NCBI RefSeq assembly: GCF_021155765.1
Contig: NC_060114.1
Location: 8,799,501 to 8,863,500 of the forward strand
Length of the DNA: 64,000 bases
Direction of reading: 5' to 3'
Source: Diprion similis
Lineage: Eukaryota > Arthropoda > Insecta > Hymenoptera > Diprionidae
The position numbers and the translations under genes are program-made. The stretch's first letter is position 1. Each line of letters begins with the position of its first letter. Under the pieces are notes generated by a model, which worked only from the letters and a program-made list of their open reading frames with translations, was not told the origin of the DNA and made no database searches. Shown here piece after piece: positions 48,233 to 58,935 of this stretch.

Positions 48233-48888
48233 GTTTGCAGTTGATTGAAGATTGAAATTGTAATGCATAAACAACTATCAGCTGTGTGATTTTTCAAAAC
48301 TATTTTCATCGCTCTTATCGCCGACGATTTATTGACACTGAAATTTTGCAAGGCACAGCACAGTCAGTTATCTTTTATCAATCTTCTCCTGTTTCATTCT
48401 TTCCTCTTTATCATCACAAGAAATTGAACATACGGTACAGCAGAGTCTCTCAATACAATACACAGACTATAACAGTACAAAGAACTTCTTTTTTTTACAG
48501 CTGGATAAAGTCAAGAGAAGGCTTGTTACAGTGTCTGGCACCGATATTGATTGCGTTTCTGGCTGACTACATAAATCAATAGATTGAGTATATTCTTATT
48601 TGGGTTGTTCGTGAGCACCCCTTCAACTTGTTGCTCTGGGCAATTTATCATTCCCTCAATCTGTGACGCAATTAAGTACAAAACCGAGATCTGCGCTATA
48701 GTTATATGGTTCAATTAAAAAAAAAAAAATGGTGTCAAATTAATTTTTTTTTCGTGATTTTTTTGTTTATCAAAAATAGAAAGAATTCATCGATTATTAC
48801 AATGAACGTCGTTAGTCGATGATATCTGTATAATCAATTTGTTGGACATACACGATTTTGTTGTAGATTTAGATAATATTATTAATGA
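48233..48888. other. Spacer between ABT1/ESF2 and the 232-aa gene
   Basis: About 650 bp without a supported gene. It should hold the promoter of the 232-aa gene and the 3' UTR of ABT1. Confidence 0.5.
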
Positions 48889-50085
48889 CTATGAAAATAG
48901 CGATTCGATAAACTCAGCTCTATCGCCTGATGGCTGTTCTTGATTATTTGCATTCTTCTTCTTCCTGATCTCCATATCAGTGTCTCTCTGTTTAATGTTG
49001 GGTATTTCGAAATTCGACATTTTCTCGCCAGCTTCTCGTTTCCTCTTCAATTTTTTGCTCATGTCAACATTGTAAGAGAAGAAGTTTGCTTCTCTCTTGG
49101 CTTGCGCTATCTCAGTTCTCAATCTCTGCTTGTGGACTGCTCGCTCATACGCCAAACGCTCACTAAGGTGGATCCACTTAAACCTTGAATTAATAAAAAG
49201 AAAACTAAAAAAGTGTAACAACATACATACGATGAAAATATAGAAATAAAATGGAAATTTACCTTGGCAGGTATTTTATGTTCCACATCAGGTCGTAAAA
49301 CTTGCTCTTTTTTCGTGTATCTATTTGCTTATTGTTCAGTGTCGCCGCAACATGCTTGGCCACCTTTTTACTTTCAAACTCAATCCAACCCTCTGTAAAA
49401 TGCCGGAAAGGTGTCTTCTTCTTTTTCTGTTTCTTACCCTCCTCAATTTCTGCAGGGCAAAGAAATACATCAAGTGTAGTAAAGAATTTAAAATGAATGA
49501 ACAATCGAATGAACAATAAACTATTATTTGCTGCATTATTTTAGACTACATCAGATGGACACAAAACTAAAAATGAGCATAGTTACTCATTTGTTATCAG
49601 CTTCAGGAAGGTTGAGCTAGGGCAAGTGCACATAAATAAAGCTTATTTTTGGAGACGAAAAATCAACTTAGGTTAAGTTAGGTTAGGTCAGCATAAGACA
49701 GAGTTTAGAGGTTAAGTTCGATGTTACTATTTTACAACTTTAACTGAACGAAATATCTATCTCAAAATCGAGGATCAAGATAGAAGAACATACGATATCA
49801 ATAATTTGACGTACTTGGTATATCAGGCTGAAGATAAACTCTGCCAATTTCACCGTACTCGGAAAATATCTCCCGAACCTTAGTGACATTCATGAATTTT
49901 GGTATCGTCGACAAGTATATAATACCGCGTTTTTTCTTACGCCGAGGTTGGGAAATCGATTCATGTTTCACCTCCAACGTCACCGAATTCTCATCGTTGT
50001 CATTCCCTTCACTTTCTCTCTCGTGTTTATCGCTATCGTTTTCATCGTCGGTTTCTGAACAATGTGCGTCTTTCTCAGCAGCCAT
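48889..50085 (-). CDS. ABT1: Activator of basal transcription 1 / pre-rRNA-processing protein ESF2 (three exons, 250 aa)
   Basis: Coding exons on the minus strand are 50085-49815, 49449-49263 and 49183-48889. The start is ATG at 50085 in the context ACAAAATGG; a frame reading further upstream is open but its start is weaker. An acidic N-terminus (about 50 residues) is followed by an RRM-like fold: RKKKRGIIYLSTIPKFMNV, REIFSEYGEIGRVYLQPD, then after a Lys-rich insert EGWIEFESKKVAKHVAATLN and KSFYDL-type FYDLMWNIKYLPRF. After that come the family hallmark HLSERLAYERAVHKQRLRTE and AQAKREANFF. The yeast protein ESF2 works in the small-subunit processome with the helicase Dbp8, so a nucleolar role in 18S rRNA maturation is expected. 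The length is close to the usual 270. The third exon uses a CAAG acceptor. Confidence 0.93.
49665..49690 (+). repeat. Short AGGTTAGGT-type motif cluster
   Basis: AACTTAGGTTAAGTTAGGTTAGG lies in the first intron of ABT1 and resembles interspersed TTAGG-like motifs common in hymenopteran genomes. Related motifs occur near 59435, 61130 and 63740. Confidence 0.5.
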
Positions 50086-50431
50086 TTTGTATATAACCAC
50101 GTATATAACTTCGATATTCGACACTCGAATGTCGCTTCAACATCGCTCTAGGCCTGCGGCCGTTTGTCGGATGGAACGCGAGTTGAAACTGGAATCTCTT
50201 CTCGATTTTTTTTTCTTTCGATTCCACTTTTGTTTTGAACTTTAAATCACACCGAGAGAATTCTTTAGCCTGCGTAATCATTTGAGTAAAAATTTCCAGT
50301 CTCTCTTTTATGGTGAAAGTATATTTTTTATCTAAAATATTTAAATTCGACAATTCCATTATCCGACCATTCAAGTTGTAAGATATAAATTCTTGCGCAA
50401 TAGTTGAATCTTCGGACCAGCGTTTCGTCAT
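50075..50431 (-). CDS. Uncharacterised 118-aa ORF overlapping the ABT1 start codon
   Basis: ATG at 50431 opens MTKRWSEDSTIAQEFISYNL and runs without interruption to TGA at 50075-50077, in another frame from ABT1. Its last 11 bases overlap the ABT1 coding start (ACAAAATGGCTGCTGA), so the two frames are arranged like a bicistronic message. The first 70 residues look protein-like (TFTIKERLEIFTQMITQAKE) and predict helices, whereas the last 40 are rich in Arg, His and Tyr and less convincing. I do not recognise the family. It could be a real small protein on a shared transcript, an alternative exon whose true 3' end is spliced elsewhere, or a chance upstream ORF in the ABT1 leader. Confidence 0.45.
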   Translation of the reverse strand: MTKRWSEDSTIAQEFISYNLNGRIMELSNLNILDKKYTFTIKERLEIFTQMITQAKEFSRCDLKFKTKVESKEKKIEKRFQFQLAFHPTNGRRPRAMLKRHSSVEYRSYIRGYIQNGC

Positions 50432-50783
50432 ACTAAAGGCGCCTCTTTGATCGAGACGTGCAATCTCGTATAATCTGATATTAAATTGTTTACAAGAGAT
50501 CGCATTACTGTTCAGATTGCGATTATCGCCGATAATAAAGACGCTATCGATAATTTTTCAAATAATCTACTTTCTCCCAACTGCTTGCACAAGGGAATCC
50601 ATTTTTTCCACCAACCAACTTTTTTTTACCCAGATGGAAGGCAAAAATTTTTAGTCATTTGAAGACTAATTATTTTTTCATTCTCTGGTTCGATCCTTTT
50701 CGTCCTGATATCTAGTGTGCGAGGGCCCCAAGAGAGGGAAGCAATCGACGCAGGCGCGTAAGCGCCACTCGCACGCGAGTTTC
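50432..50783. promoter_or_regulatory. Probable divergent promoter region between ABT1 (-) and the glypican gene (+)
   Basis: About 350 bp separate the minus-strand 118-aa ORF/ABT1 unit from the plus-strand glypican leader. TCAGT initiator motifs occur at 50782-50786 and 50791-50795 on the plus strand and would give a glypican leader of about 500 nt. No TATA box is evident. Confidence 0.5.
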
Positions 50784-51293
50784 AGTTTGATCAGTCGCCG
50801 GGTTTGGGGTTCGGGGTACCGTCCTGTAGTCGTCGAGGATCAGTGCGTCCCGAACTGCAGCCGGTGCCGTTGAGTCTCGCGTCCATCTCGAAAACGAGCA
50901 ATACACAGCCCTGCTCGCTCGCTCACCGTGCTCCGAATCGAGATAATTACTCTCGCGTCCTGAGCGTGAAAGAAAATCAACAACTACGACGACGGATAAA
51001 ATTGCGAGTAAATCGTCGAAAAGACGACGTATGCGAATTTGAACTTCAGAGTCGCAGCCAAGGGTTGCGAGATTCCAGGGGCTACGAGCGGCCGGGGAGA
51101 AGAGCGCTCGTTTTCGCGTTGTATCGTGGGTGTGTGTGTTTTGTTTTCCTCCGATTTTCGACAACGCGCTGCAGTGTGAGTGCAGTGCCGATTTTTTCCC
51201 CTTCTCTAATCGCCGGTTTCGAGATCGACGCCACCACTACTGTGATCATATCGATATCCACACGGCGGAGGTGCCCCGAGTAATCAGAGAAAT

Positions 51294-51441
51294 ATGAGTG
51301 CGCTCACGTTCCCATTGTGCACCTTGCTCGCCCTCGGCGTTGCCGCCACCGCGGCCGCCGGTCTGAAGTGCGACGCCGTTAGGACTTATTTCGAAGCTCA
51401 GGGATTTCCACCGAGCGACATACCCAAAGAGCCGATCTCCT
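51294..51441 (+). CDS. dlp: First coding exon of a glypican (dally-like / GPC4-6 type)
   Basis: ATG at 51294 opens MSALTFPLCTLLALGVAATA, a clear signal peptide. It is followed by LKCDAVRTYFEAQGFPPSDI and PKEPIS, the start of the glypican core (first conserved Cys, the VR..Y...GF pattern and the DIP/EI motif). The exon ends at TCCT|GTGAGT in phase 1, just before the expected EHLRIC-type segment, which must lie beyond the window. Glypicans are GPI-anchored heparan-sulfate proteoglycans at the cell surface that shape Wnt, Hedgehog and BMP gradients. The leader of about 500 nt is GC-rich. The first intron runs at least 12.5 kb to the end of the window, as expected for a developmental gene. The sequence fits the GPC4/6 (dally-like) branch better than the GPC3/5 (dally) branch, but one exon is little evidence. 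Confidence 0.8.
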
Positions 51442-54008
51442 GTGAGTATACCTATAATTCATTAGCAATTAGGCACTGTCGGCTTCTTAAATTTCTGCTC
51501 ATCTCTGCATGCTCCGATTAAGCGAGCAAGCTAGATCCAAGTTGTATACGTTCTGTCTGCACCTCCTGCGGCAAAAATTGTAAAATAAATCTGAAAATTT
51601 GGATTTTTTTTTTTTTAATTCTCGAAAACTGGGAATTTTCAGTGATTCTAATGAATAGTGGTTTTTCAAAAAGATTTCACAAAACTTTGAAATGTTAGGA
51701 AATTTGAGAACTTAGTTTCCATCGTCGTCCCGTTATCAACCCTTTAGTTAAACGCATCTCTGATGTCTCGACGAATGTAACTTCACCTCAAATTCAGGTG
51801 AGATGAAAAGTTTAATGAATTTCATGCAATATGACACGTCAATGAAGGTGTATTTTATTTATTAAGAATGTCATAAAATCGGAACCTTTATCGAGGAAAC
51901 AGCTTTTTCTGCCATTGAACTGCTGCAAATTCGCACTTGAGTTCAACCGAAGGATTAAGTTCAAAACTGATGATCCTAAAAGTTCGTGGAGTCCATGAAT
52001 GAAATCAAGATTCCAGCCGGGATTCCGTAGTCGGCGCCACCCCTGCTATCTGATCGTCACGATAGACGCAGATAGAGCAAAGAAAAAAAAAACAAAATAC
52101 TAAACTCCGCCTCGCTGCCACTGAGTCTCCGGGGCTCTTGAATGATCGTCGTACCGAAGCGCGTCGACGAGCCAACTAGCCAGAGAATCGATTGTGGCGA
52201 GATGCCTCAATCATTCCGTTTTTGCATGTGCCTATACAAACCAGGCAAGACTGGCGCCAAAAGAGTCGTCAAGAAAATACGACGATGGGACACGCCATTC
52301 GTCGGTTTACGAAAAGGAATTCAACGTGAAAAATCCTTTGAACTGCACACCTGTAATCGGCGTTTTGAGATTTTCACCGAGCTTTGAATGGGCGAAAAAG
52401 AGACGCTGCGACGCGAAGGCGAAGCGAATTAATCGCTCCCCTTATCGCAATCCGAACTCAAGTTTGTGCGTGCGTTGCAGTCGTCACGAAGGAGAGTCAG
52501 ATATTATGCCGAGGAAGTTGCGACTCCTCTGCAGCTTCGGCTAGGCTCTAACATAAAGCTAGACCGGGCGCAAGCAAGCTATCCCTATGTGTATACATAC
52601 CTATATATGCGTGTGTGTTATATACACCAAACAAAAGACGGGTCGGTCGCGTAGCAGCCTCAGTTTCTCATTTCTCCGAAAGACACAGACACAAGCCTCA
52701 ATTGCGGAGGAGCAACGGGGGGTTGCAGCGCATGGACGCGGGACTTTCTTTCCTCCTTTTTGTCCTGCAGTGCTTCTTACCGTTCGTTTCTCTTCCTTGC
52801 ACACCGATCGAGCCAAGGAGCGAACGAACCAAGGCCAGAAATAGCCAGACGCACTTGCAGCCTCCACATTTTCGTATCGTTGCACTATATATGCAGTTAG
52901 TTCGTTCGATCCTTGCGCCCACGGATTGCGGCTTGTCAGATATTCTAGTTTCACCGCGCGAGGAAAAATGTTGCATCTTGTCGTTTGCCGAATAAGATAT
53001 AATACAAGAGACAACAAACTGAGAGTGAAATTGAAGAGATGATAACGCGTATGGCGTGGATCAACTCAAAGGTGAGGTCAGAATCAGTAAGAGGTGAACA
53101 GACGTTATATAAAATAACAGGAAATCGAAGAAGAAAATACAAATACTGTCATTATAAAACAACCGCAATCAACGAAATAATAGTTATTACCGCACGTAAC
53201 GTACGAGGATTGGCTTATTTCATAATTCGAAAATGAAAGCTTACATAAGAGAATTATTTAAAATACCGTTGGATCGTCAGTTTCTCTTTTTCTTGCTTTT
53301 TTTTTGCTGGGCATATATTCGAAAATTAATCTCATATCTTGTGGATTGTATTACATGCTTGTGCCATTATTGTTGTCGTTATAATATCTGCAAGGTGCGT
53401 GCGAGTATCAGTATTTACGAAAGAGAGTCCAGACATGTGTGAAGAGGCTCTCGACGCGCTACTTCGACGTTTATATATATTTACGCATACTATGACAACG
53501 TACATGCGCGTTATCTCGCAGGTTCTGTTACTGTGCACGTATATAATATAGCAGTAATATGTACACGACGCGGTTGAGTTAAGTGCGAAAACTCACAATC
53601 AGCGGTATTCGAAACTGCAAAGATAGATAGAGTTAATGCAGTAAAAAAAGAACCGAATGATGATAGTTGTAGGCAGAAATGAAAGAAAGAAAAGTTGAAA
53701 CGAACATGATAGTCGAATATCACGCTTTCCTCGAAATTCGTCTGAGAACTGGTGAAATGTGCATATAAATATGCTTTTTTGTATGTATGGAGTAAAGGTA
53801 CACACGATGTATACGTAGGCAGTCGATCATCTGATAAGAATTATGTATAGCAAAGAGATGATCGCACCGAGATAAATGTGAGTGTATAACACGTTCACAT
53901 AGGTATTGGAGAACTAAAGAGGAACGTATAAATTGAAACGAGTTAATTGCATTGTGCGGGTGTACGTATATATGTATGGTTTTTTTCCTCCCCTTGCCCG
54001 GAGCCTCC

Positions 54009-54010
54009 GT

Positions 54011-54071
<61 letters not shown>
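54009..54071. repeat. CGT/ACG trinucleotide microsatellite (about 20 units)
   Basis: A pure run of GTC/CGT repeats in the glypican intron. Frames through it read poly-Arg, poly-Asp or poly-Thr on the two strands, which creates spurious ORFs. Confidence 0.95.
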
Positions 54072-54072
<1 letters not shown>

Positions 54073-55390
54073 GAGGAAAATAATTACGACGGCGACAACG
54101 GCGAGCTGAGAGAAAAAAAGAGAATAACAAAAAGGCCGTACAAAAAGAGGGTCCAATTGCTTTGATAATATTAAAGAAAAGTAAAGTTATATACGACGGT
54201 TAATCGAAGCGAACAATGACGAAGAAGAAGATAACCGATAGACTGGACTGATTGTGAGCTGAGAGAAAAAAAAGGAAAGCCAGAAACTTGAAAACCATGT
54301 AAAGTCTTACATTATTTAATCTCAGCTTGTAGCCTCCCTCCTTCGGTTTCCAGTTTAGTTCACTCTCCCTGCAGATACGTATATCCTTGGAACGGAAATA
54401 TAACGACATGATGCGTGCGACCGGCGCGCCATGGCGGTCAGATGAGACGGACCCAAGGGGTGATCGATCACTGACGATATCGGTCGTAATGCATACGTAC
54501 TTAAATATGTGTGCGTACACGTATAATATGGATAGGTATAGACAGATTATACGCATTAAGAGATCCGATGTGTCGACGAGGTCGCACGGCGGGCGCCACC
54601 TTCTCCCTATCTCTCCCTCCTCCTCCTGCCCCTTCTCTCTTCTCTCTTCCTCTTTTCTCACTGGCTCACTTTCACACGTACATACATTTTATACATGTGT
54701 CATTAGACGGATCGCCGTTATTATTATCGAGTCTATTCTTAGCACTGTGTTATACTTGTATAATATATTATATTACATGTATTAAACATCGTATAATAAC
54801 AATAATATTGTATAGTATACAATCCTTTCGTTATTATACGCTATATGGATGTCGATCTGTTATGAGTACAATTAAACACACGTGCGAGGGATCGTGAAAT
54901 ACAATATCGATATTCTAGTTTCTCTTGCGCGCATGGAATATAAAACGAAGTGTCGTGCATTTACTTACTTGGACAATAACGATTGTTTCGTCAACTAATG
55001 CATAGATGTAATATATGTATGTATATATTTCTCTTTTTTGTATACATATATGTATACAGACTGACGCAGCACATATCAGCTGCCATTCCTCTTCTGCAGT
55101 AACAGTAGCAACACAGGAATGAAGGACCGAAATAGCACCAAAGGGCTGCATATCAATCAGAACGAGAGAGAAAGAGAGAGAGAGAGTGAGATAGAAGTGT
55201 CTTCTCTTGGGTTGCTGTTCGTGCTGCAATACTGATGCTGCTGCTACATCACGATAGCGTTTGTAAAGGATTTAGTTCAAATATTTATAAATCGTTACCT
55301 CGTGCGGGTAGAGAATTTTGGAAATTCTGATTCCCTAATTTGACACCTCACAAAATCAAATTAACAAAAATTGAATAAACACCACGGTAG

Positions 55391-56018
55391 TAACAATGAC
55401 CATAAATAATCGATTCTCGATTAAGTCGATTATGTTTTTCCGATAAATCAAGTATAATCGATTATTTTGCAAACTCGATTATTTTTATTCACAATCGGTT
55501 CTTGTTTTCGACTTCCACGAACGATGCAATACAATATCAATTTATATAATTGGAGTATCCGTTATTATCGTTGTCTTACTTATTAAGTACCTATTCGATG
55601 TAATAAGTGAAAGATAAATAAATATGTTCTGAAATTGAAAATTATTTCGAATGAAACTATAAATCATGTACAAATTTTTCCGCTTTTAACCCTTTCAGTC
55701 ACAGAAGCCACTATAGTGTCACCCTTTTTTTCTTCCTTTTTTTTGGTCAAAAGTATTAAAATTGTACGTATATGCGTAAAAAAATAAAAGGAAAGGGTGC
55801 CACTATAGTGGCTTCTGTGACTAGAAAGTTTAAGACTGCATACTGAAATTTACGAATTTTTGGTCTCATATGCACGTTTTCGAAGAATACGAAATAATCG
55901 ATTGATCGAATAATTTTTACTGATTCAATCGAGTCGTGTTGAATTATTATTTATTTATTTTTTTTTTTGACTCGACTAATCGATGCATCGATTATTTTTA
56001 GCTTAGTGGCCATCGCTA
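55391..56018. mobile_element. Degenerate hAT-like non-autonomous element (628 bp)
   Basis: The ends TAACAATGACCA and TAGCGATGGCCA (right end read inward on the minus strand) are imperfect 12-bp terminal inverted repeats that differ only by transitions. Both are followed by AT-rich subterminal DNA dense in ATCGATT motifs. The element is bounded by CACGGTAG (55383-55390) and CATGGCAG (56019-56026), an 8-bp target duplication with two transitions. TIRs of this form and 8-bp duplications are typical of hAT elements. There is no transposase frame. Confidence 0.6.
55690..55829. mobile_element. piggyBac-like MITE (140 bp) flanked by TTAA
   Basis: TTAA occurs immediately outside both ends (55686-55689 and 55830-55833). 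The ends are inverted repeats of about 35 bp: CCCTTTCAGTCACAGAAGCC and, in reverse complement, ACTTTCTAGTCACAGAAGCC, continuing through CACTATAGTG and CACCCTTT. TTAA targets and a CCCTTT-type end are the mark of piggyBac elements. With about 65 bp between the arms it can only be a non-autonomous derivative. It lies within the hAT-like element. Confidence 0.75.
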
Positions 56019-56485
56019 CATGGCAGTATCATTTTCATCAGGTCATTAAGATCTGCAGCGCACGTTGCCGAGAGAACATACGAGGAATAGAATATACAAA
56101 GAGAAAGAAGGAAAAAAGAAAATGATGAAGAGATCTACCGTTGCATGGCACAAGCATAAGCAAGAGGCAACGTAACAACAAACTTATCACGTCCCTCTCT
56201 GGATGCCTTTCCTCGCATACATCCGTGCATGCACACAACCTTACGTACCTAGATCCCACGTAGACTAAGTAAGGGCGTATGTAACGTATATAGACATGAT
56301 TCTTACACATGCATACATGTTGCATTCATCTTGTGTCTATTTAGCCCTCAATCCCCTCAGCCTGCTGCTCGTTGTAGGCCTTATTCTAACCTTGCCAGAC
56401 GGCAGCCGGCTACCCAGTCAGTCCCCTTCTGTTTCTGTTTCTGTTTCATGTCATCCGCACGCGAGTCGTCTATTAAACAGGGAGG

Positions 56486-56486
<1 letters not shown>

Positions 56487-56520
<34 letters not shown>
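56487..56520. repeat. GA dinucleotide microsatellite
   Basis: A GGGAGGGAGGGAGAGAG run passing into about 14 GA dinucleotides and then GATA units, within the glypican intron. Confidence 0.9.
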
Positions 56521-56523
<3 letters not shown>

Positions 56524-58839
56524 TAGAGACAGAGACAGAAATAGAAGAAAGGAAAGAGAGGGTCTGAGACATTTGACTTGAAAGTAATTTAAAGCACGAA
56601 ATTTGAATAGAGATTTTTGTCTTATTGATCCTGTCACTTTGGTCAAGTAATACACGTCATTTTTCTTTTTGGGGGGTGGGGGGCTCGTTACCGAAATTTA
56701 ATACCTTTTCTTTCCATCCGCTTCTTATCAGAGATAGAGAAAAAGAGAAAGTTGAAGAGACGCAGAGGAAGGGTGGAAAGAGAAAGAAGTCTTGATGACA
56801 AAAACAGTAAAAGAAAAAACTGATGAAGAAAAAGATGAAACAAAAAATCGGAGAAATAGAAGAAGGAGTAGAAAGATAAAAATAATGTGTTGGCTAGGTT
56901 AGGAATCAGAGAACCGAAAACGACTGTTGTAACGACGCGACGCGAAGCGCGCGTGCGAGTGAGGGATGTTAATGACTTTTTAATGGCCGTTTTAAAACTT
57001 CACCCACCACCCCCTTTTTTCTCTTCGTATTATGTATGACAGGCATACGTGTACACGTATATGCATATGTGTAAGTAAAAATTCTGTCAAGATTCTGTAA
57101 AACATTAACGCATTATAATTATGTATGATTACGCACTCCCTCTGCAGTTCGAAGGAATGAAAAGAGAACTGGAAAAGGGAAAGATAAAAAATATATCAAG
57201 TATTGGCTATGAATAAATCATCGGGAAATGTATTAATAGATTATTTTACCTAATAATTAATTAGAATTTTCAATAAGGAGGCCAAAGTCAATCAATGAAA
57301 AAATCTCGGAATGTGATTATTTTTCTATACATCAGAAAATTAAGGTGGGGCTTGCAATGTATACATGTGTGAAAAAAATAAGAGAAAAACGAAAGAAAGA
57401 CCGAAAAGCGTCTGTGACAGACCACGTGCACTTCCTGTATATCGACGCTTCCTGCCTCTACGCGCGCACGATGCAGCGTGCCGCTAACACCCCTATGTAT
57501 TTACATACATACCTCGGATTGCAGGAGGGAATACCGAGTCTAGTGTGTTATGTACGCCCATGTATAATGTACGAAATGTGTATGGTTACGGCAACGTATT
57601 CGCATACTGCAGAATTGTATACATATACATACACGGAGTATATTATACTGTGCATGTATATTCATTTATCGTACAAGCGTACATTCGTTCTGTGTAACGT
57701 TATACGTATATTTATATTATGTATATACATTATATCTGGACATGCATACTGTCATGTACCAGCGTCACAATACCATGGGAACCGAAACCGTTAAAAGGTC
57801 CCGATGCCTCCCCCCCCCCTGAAATTCAGCACGATGCAGTGCTATCCAAGTTTTCAAGGGTACTATATACTTATTACTATTATTTTTATGCATATAATGC
57901 GTTGACTGAAAATTTGAAGAAGAATAGTACCACGAAAATTTGATGCGGAATGTTTGAACGATTTTTCAGTTGTTATTGTTCTATCAAACGGATGTTTAAA
58001 TACGATGAAACAACTGTGAGGTGAAACGTAAAAAGTTCCTTGGATATCTATTATATCCAAGCTCAAGTATTTAAAGCATTGGTAGACATGTTTATAATAT
58101 AATTTATATAGTATATTTCTAGAATTTGATGTGTGAAATATTTTTAGACGGACGTAATAATAACGTTATTTGCTAGCGTTATTACGTATACGTGGTGTTA
58201 CAACCTGTTAGTGGGTTTACAAAAGAAGGACGTGCCGCGCTGCGTTGTCGAGAAGCTTAAAATTTCTCCTCTACTTCCATCTCGGAATCAGCTCTGCTCC
58301 TACGTAGGTTGCACACGCTACGCTCCCGGGCGCAAAAATTCTCCATTCAAAGACGCTTTTGTATAATACGTGTAACAGTCTCGATGATGTTAAATACGAA
58401 GATCCACAAAGCGATAAAAATAAAAATTTGTTTACTTTCTGTTCCTAGATCTAAGAAAACGAAAAATTGCACAAAATTACTTATACCGAGTGCTCATCTT
58501 TCATCCGTTCCTTTCGCTCTCACTCTCCGTTCATCTTTTCCATCGTCGCAGAAAAAGCGTCGGTCCAATGACTTTAGGTTGTATGCATAAAGGTCAGCAT
58601 AACGAGCACATGCATCTTCCATACTTGCGGTGCCGTGATCCTACAGCAGCAGCGGTAAAGCATCCCGAAGGATCGACAGACAGACAGAGAAACAGACAGA
58701 CCACAGGCTCCGGCACCTACTCAATACTCTCAACCCTCAATGCCGGCTGCTGCTGCTGGTGCTGCAGCCAGGCAGGCAGGCAGGGCGCATACCTGAGAGC
58801 TGAGTAGTTCTCGTTCAAGGAGGATGAGGAGGCCTCACG

Positions 58840-58935
58840 GTGGTAACAGAGCAGCGGCGGCGGCACCGAGAAAAGGAGGATGAGGATGAGGAGGAGGAGG
58901 AGGAGAAGGAGAAGGAGGCGGCTGCTGCTGCCTCA
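58840..58935. repeat. GGA/GGAT purine tract with flanking CTG/CGG trinucleotides
   Basis: GCGGCGGCGGC is followed by GAGGATGAGGATGAGGAGGAGG, then GGAGAAGGAGAAGGAGG and GCTGCTGCTGCC. This is a long low-complexity, purine-biased strand in the glypican intron with no supported reading frame. Confidence 0.8.

Noticed and set aside
49665-49690. Telomeric TTAGG repeat
   Set aside because: Only a few imperfect units are present; this is an interspersed motif, not a telomere tract.
50712-51164. 150-codon minus-strand frame opposite the glypican leader
   Set aside because: It is an open frame produced by GC-rich leader sequence, with no protein character, and it conflicts with the plus-strand gene.
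53720-54165. Poly-Asp, poly-Thr and poly-Arg frames
   Set aside because: They are created by the CGT microsatellite in the glypican intron.
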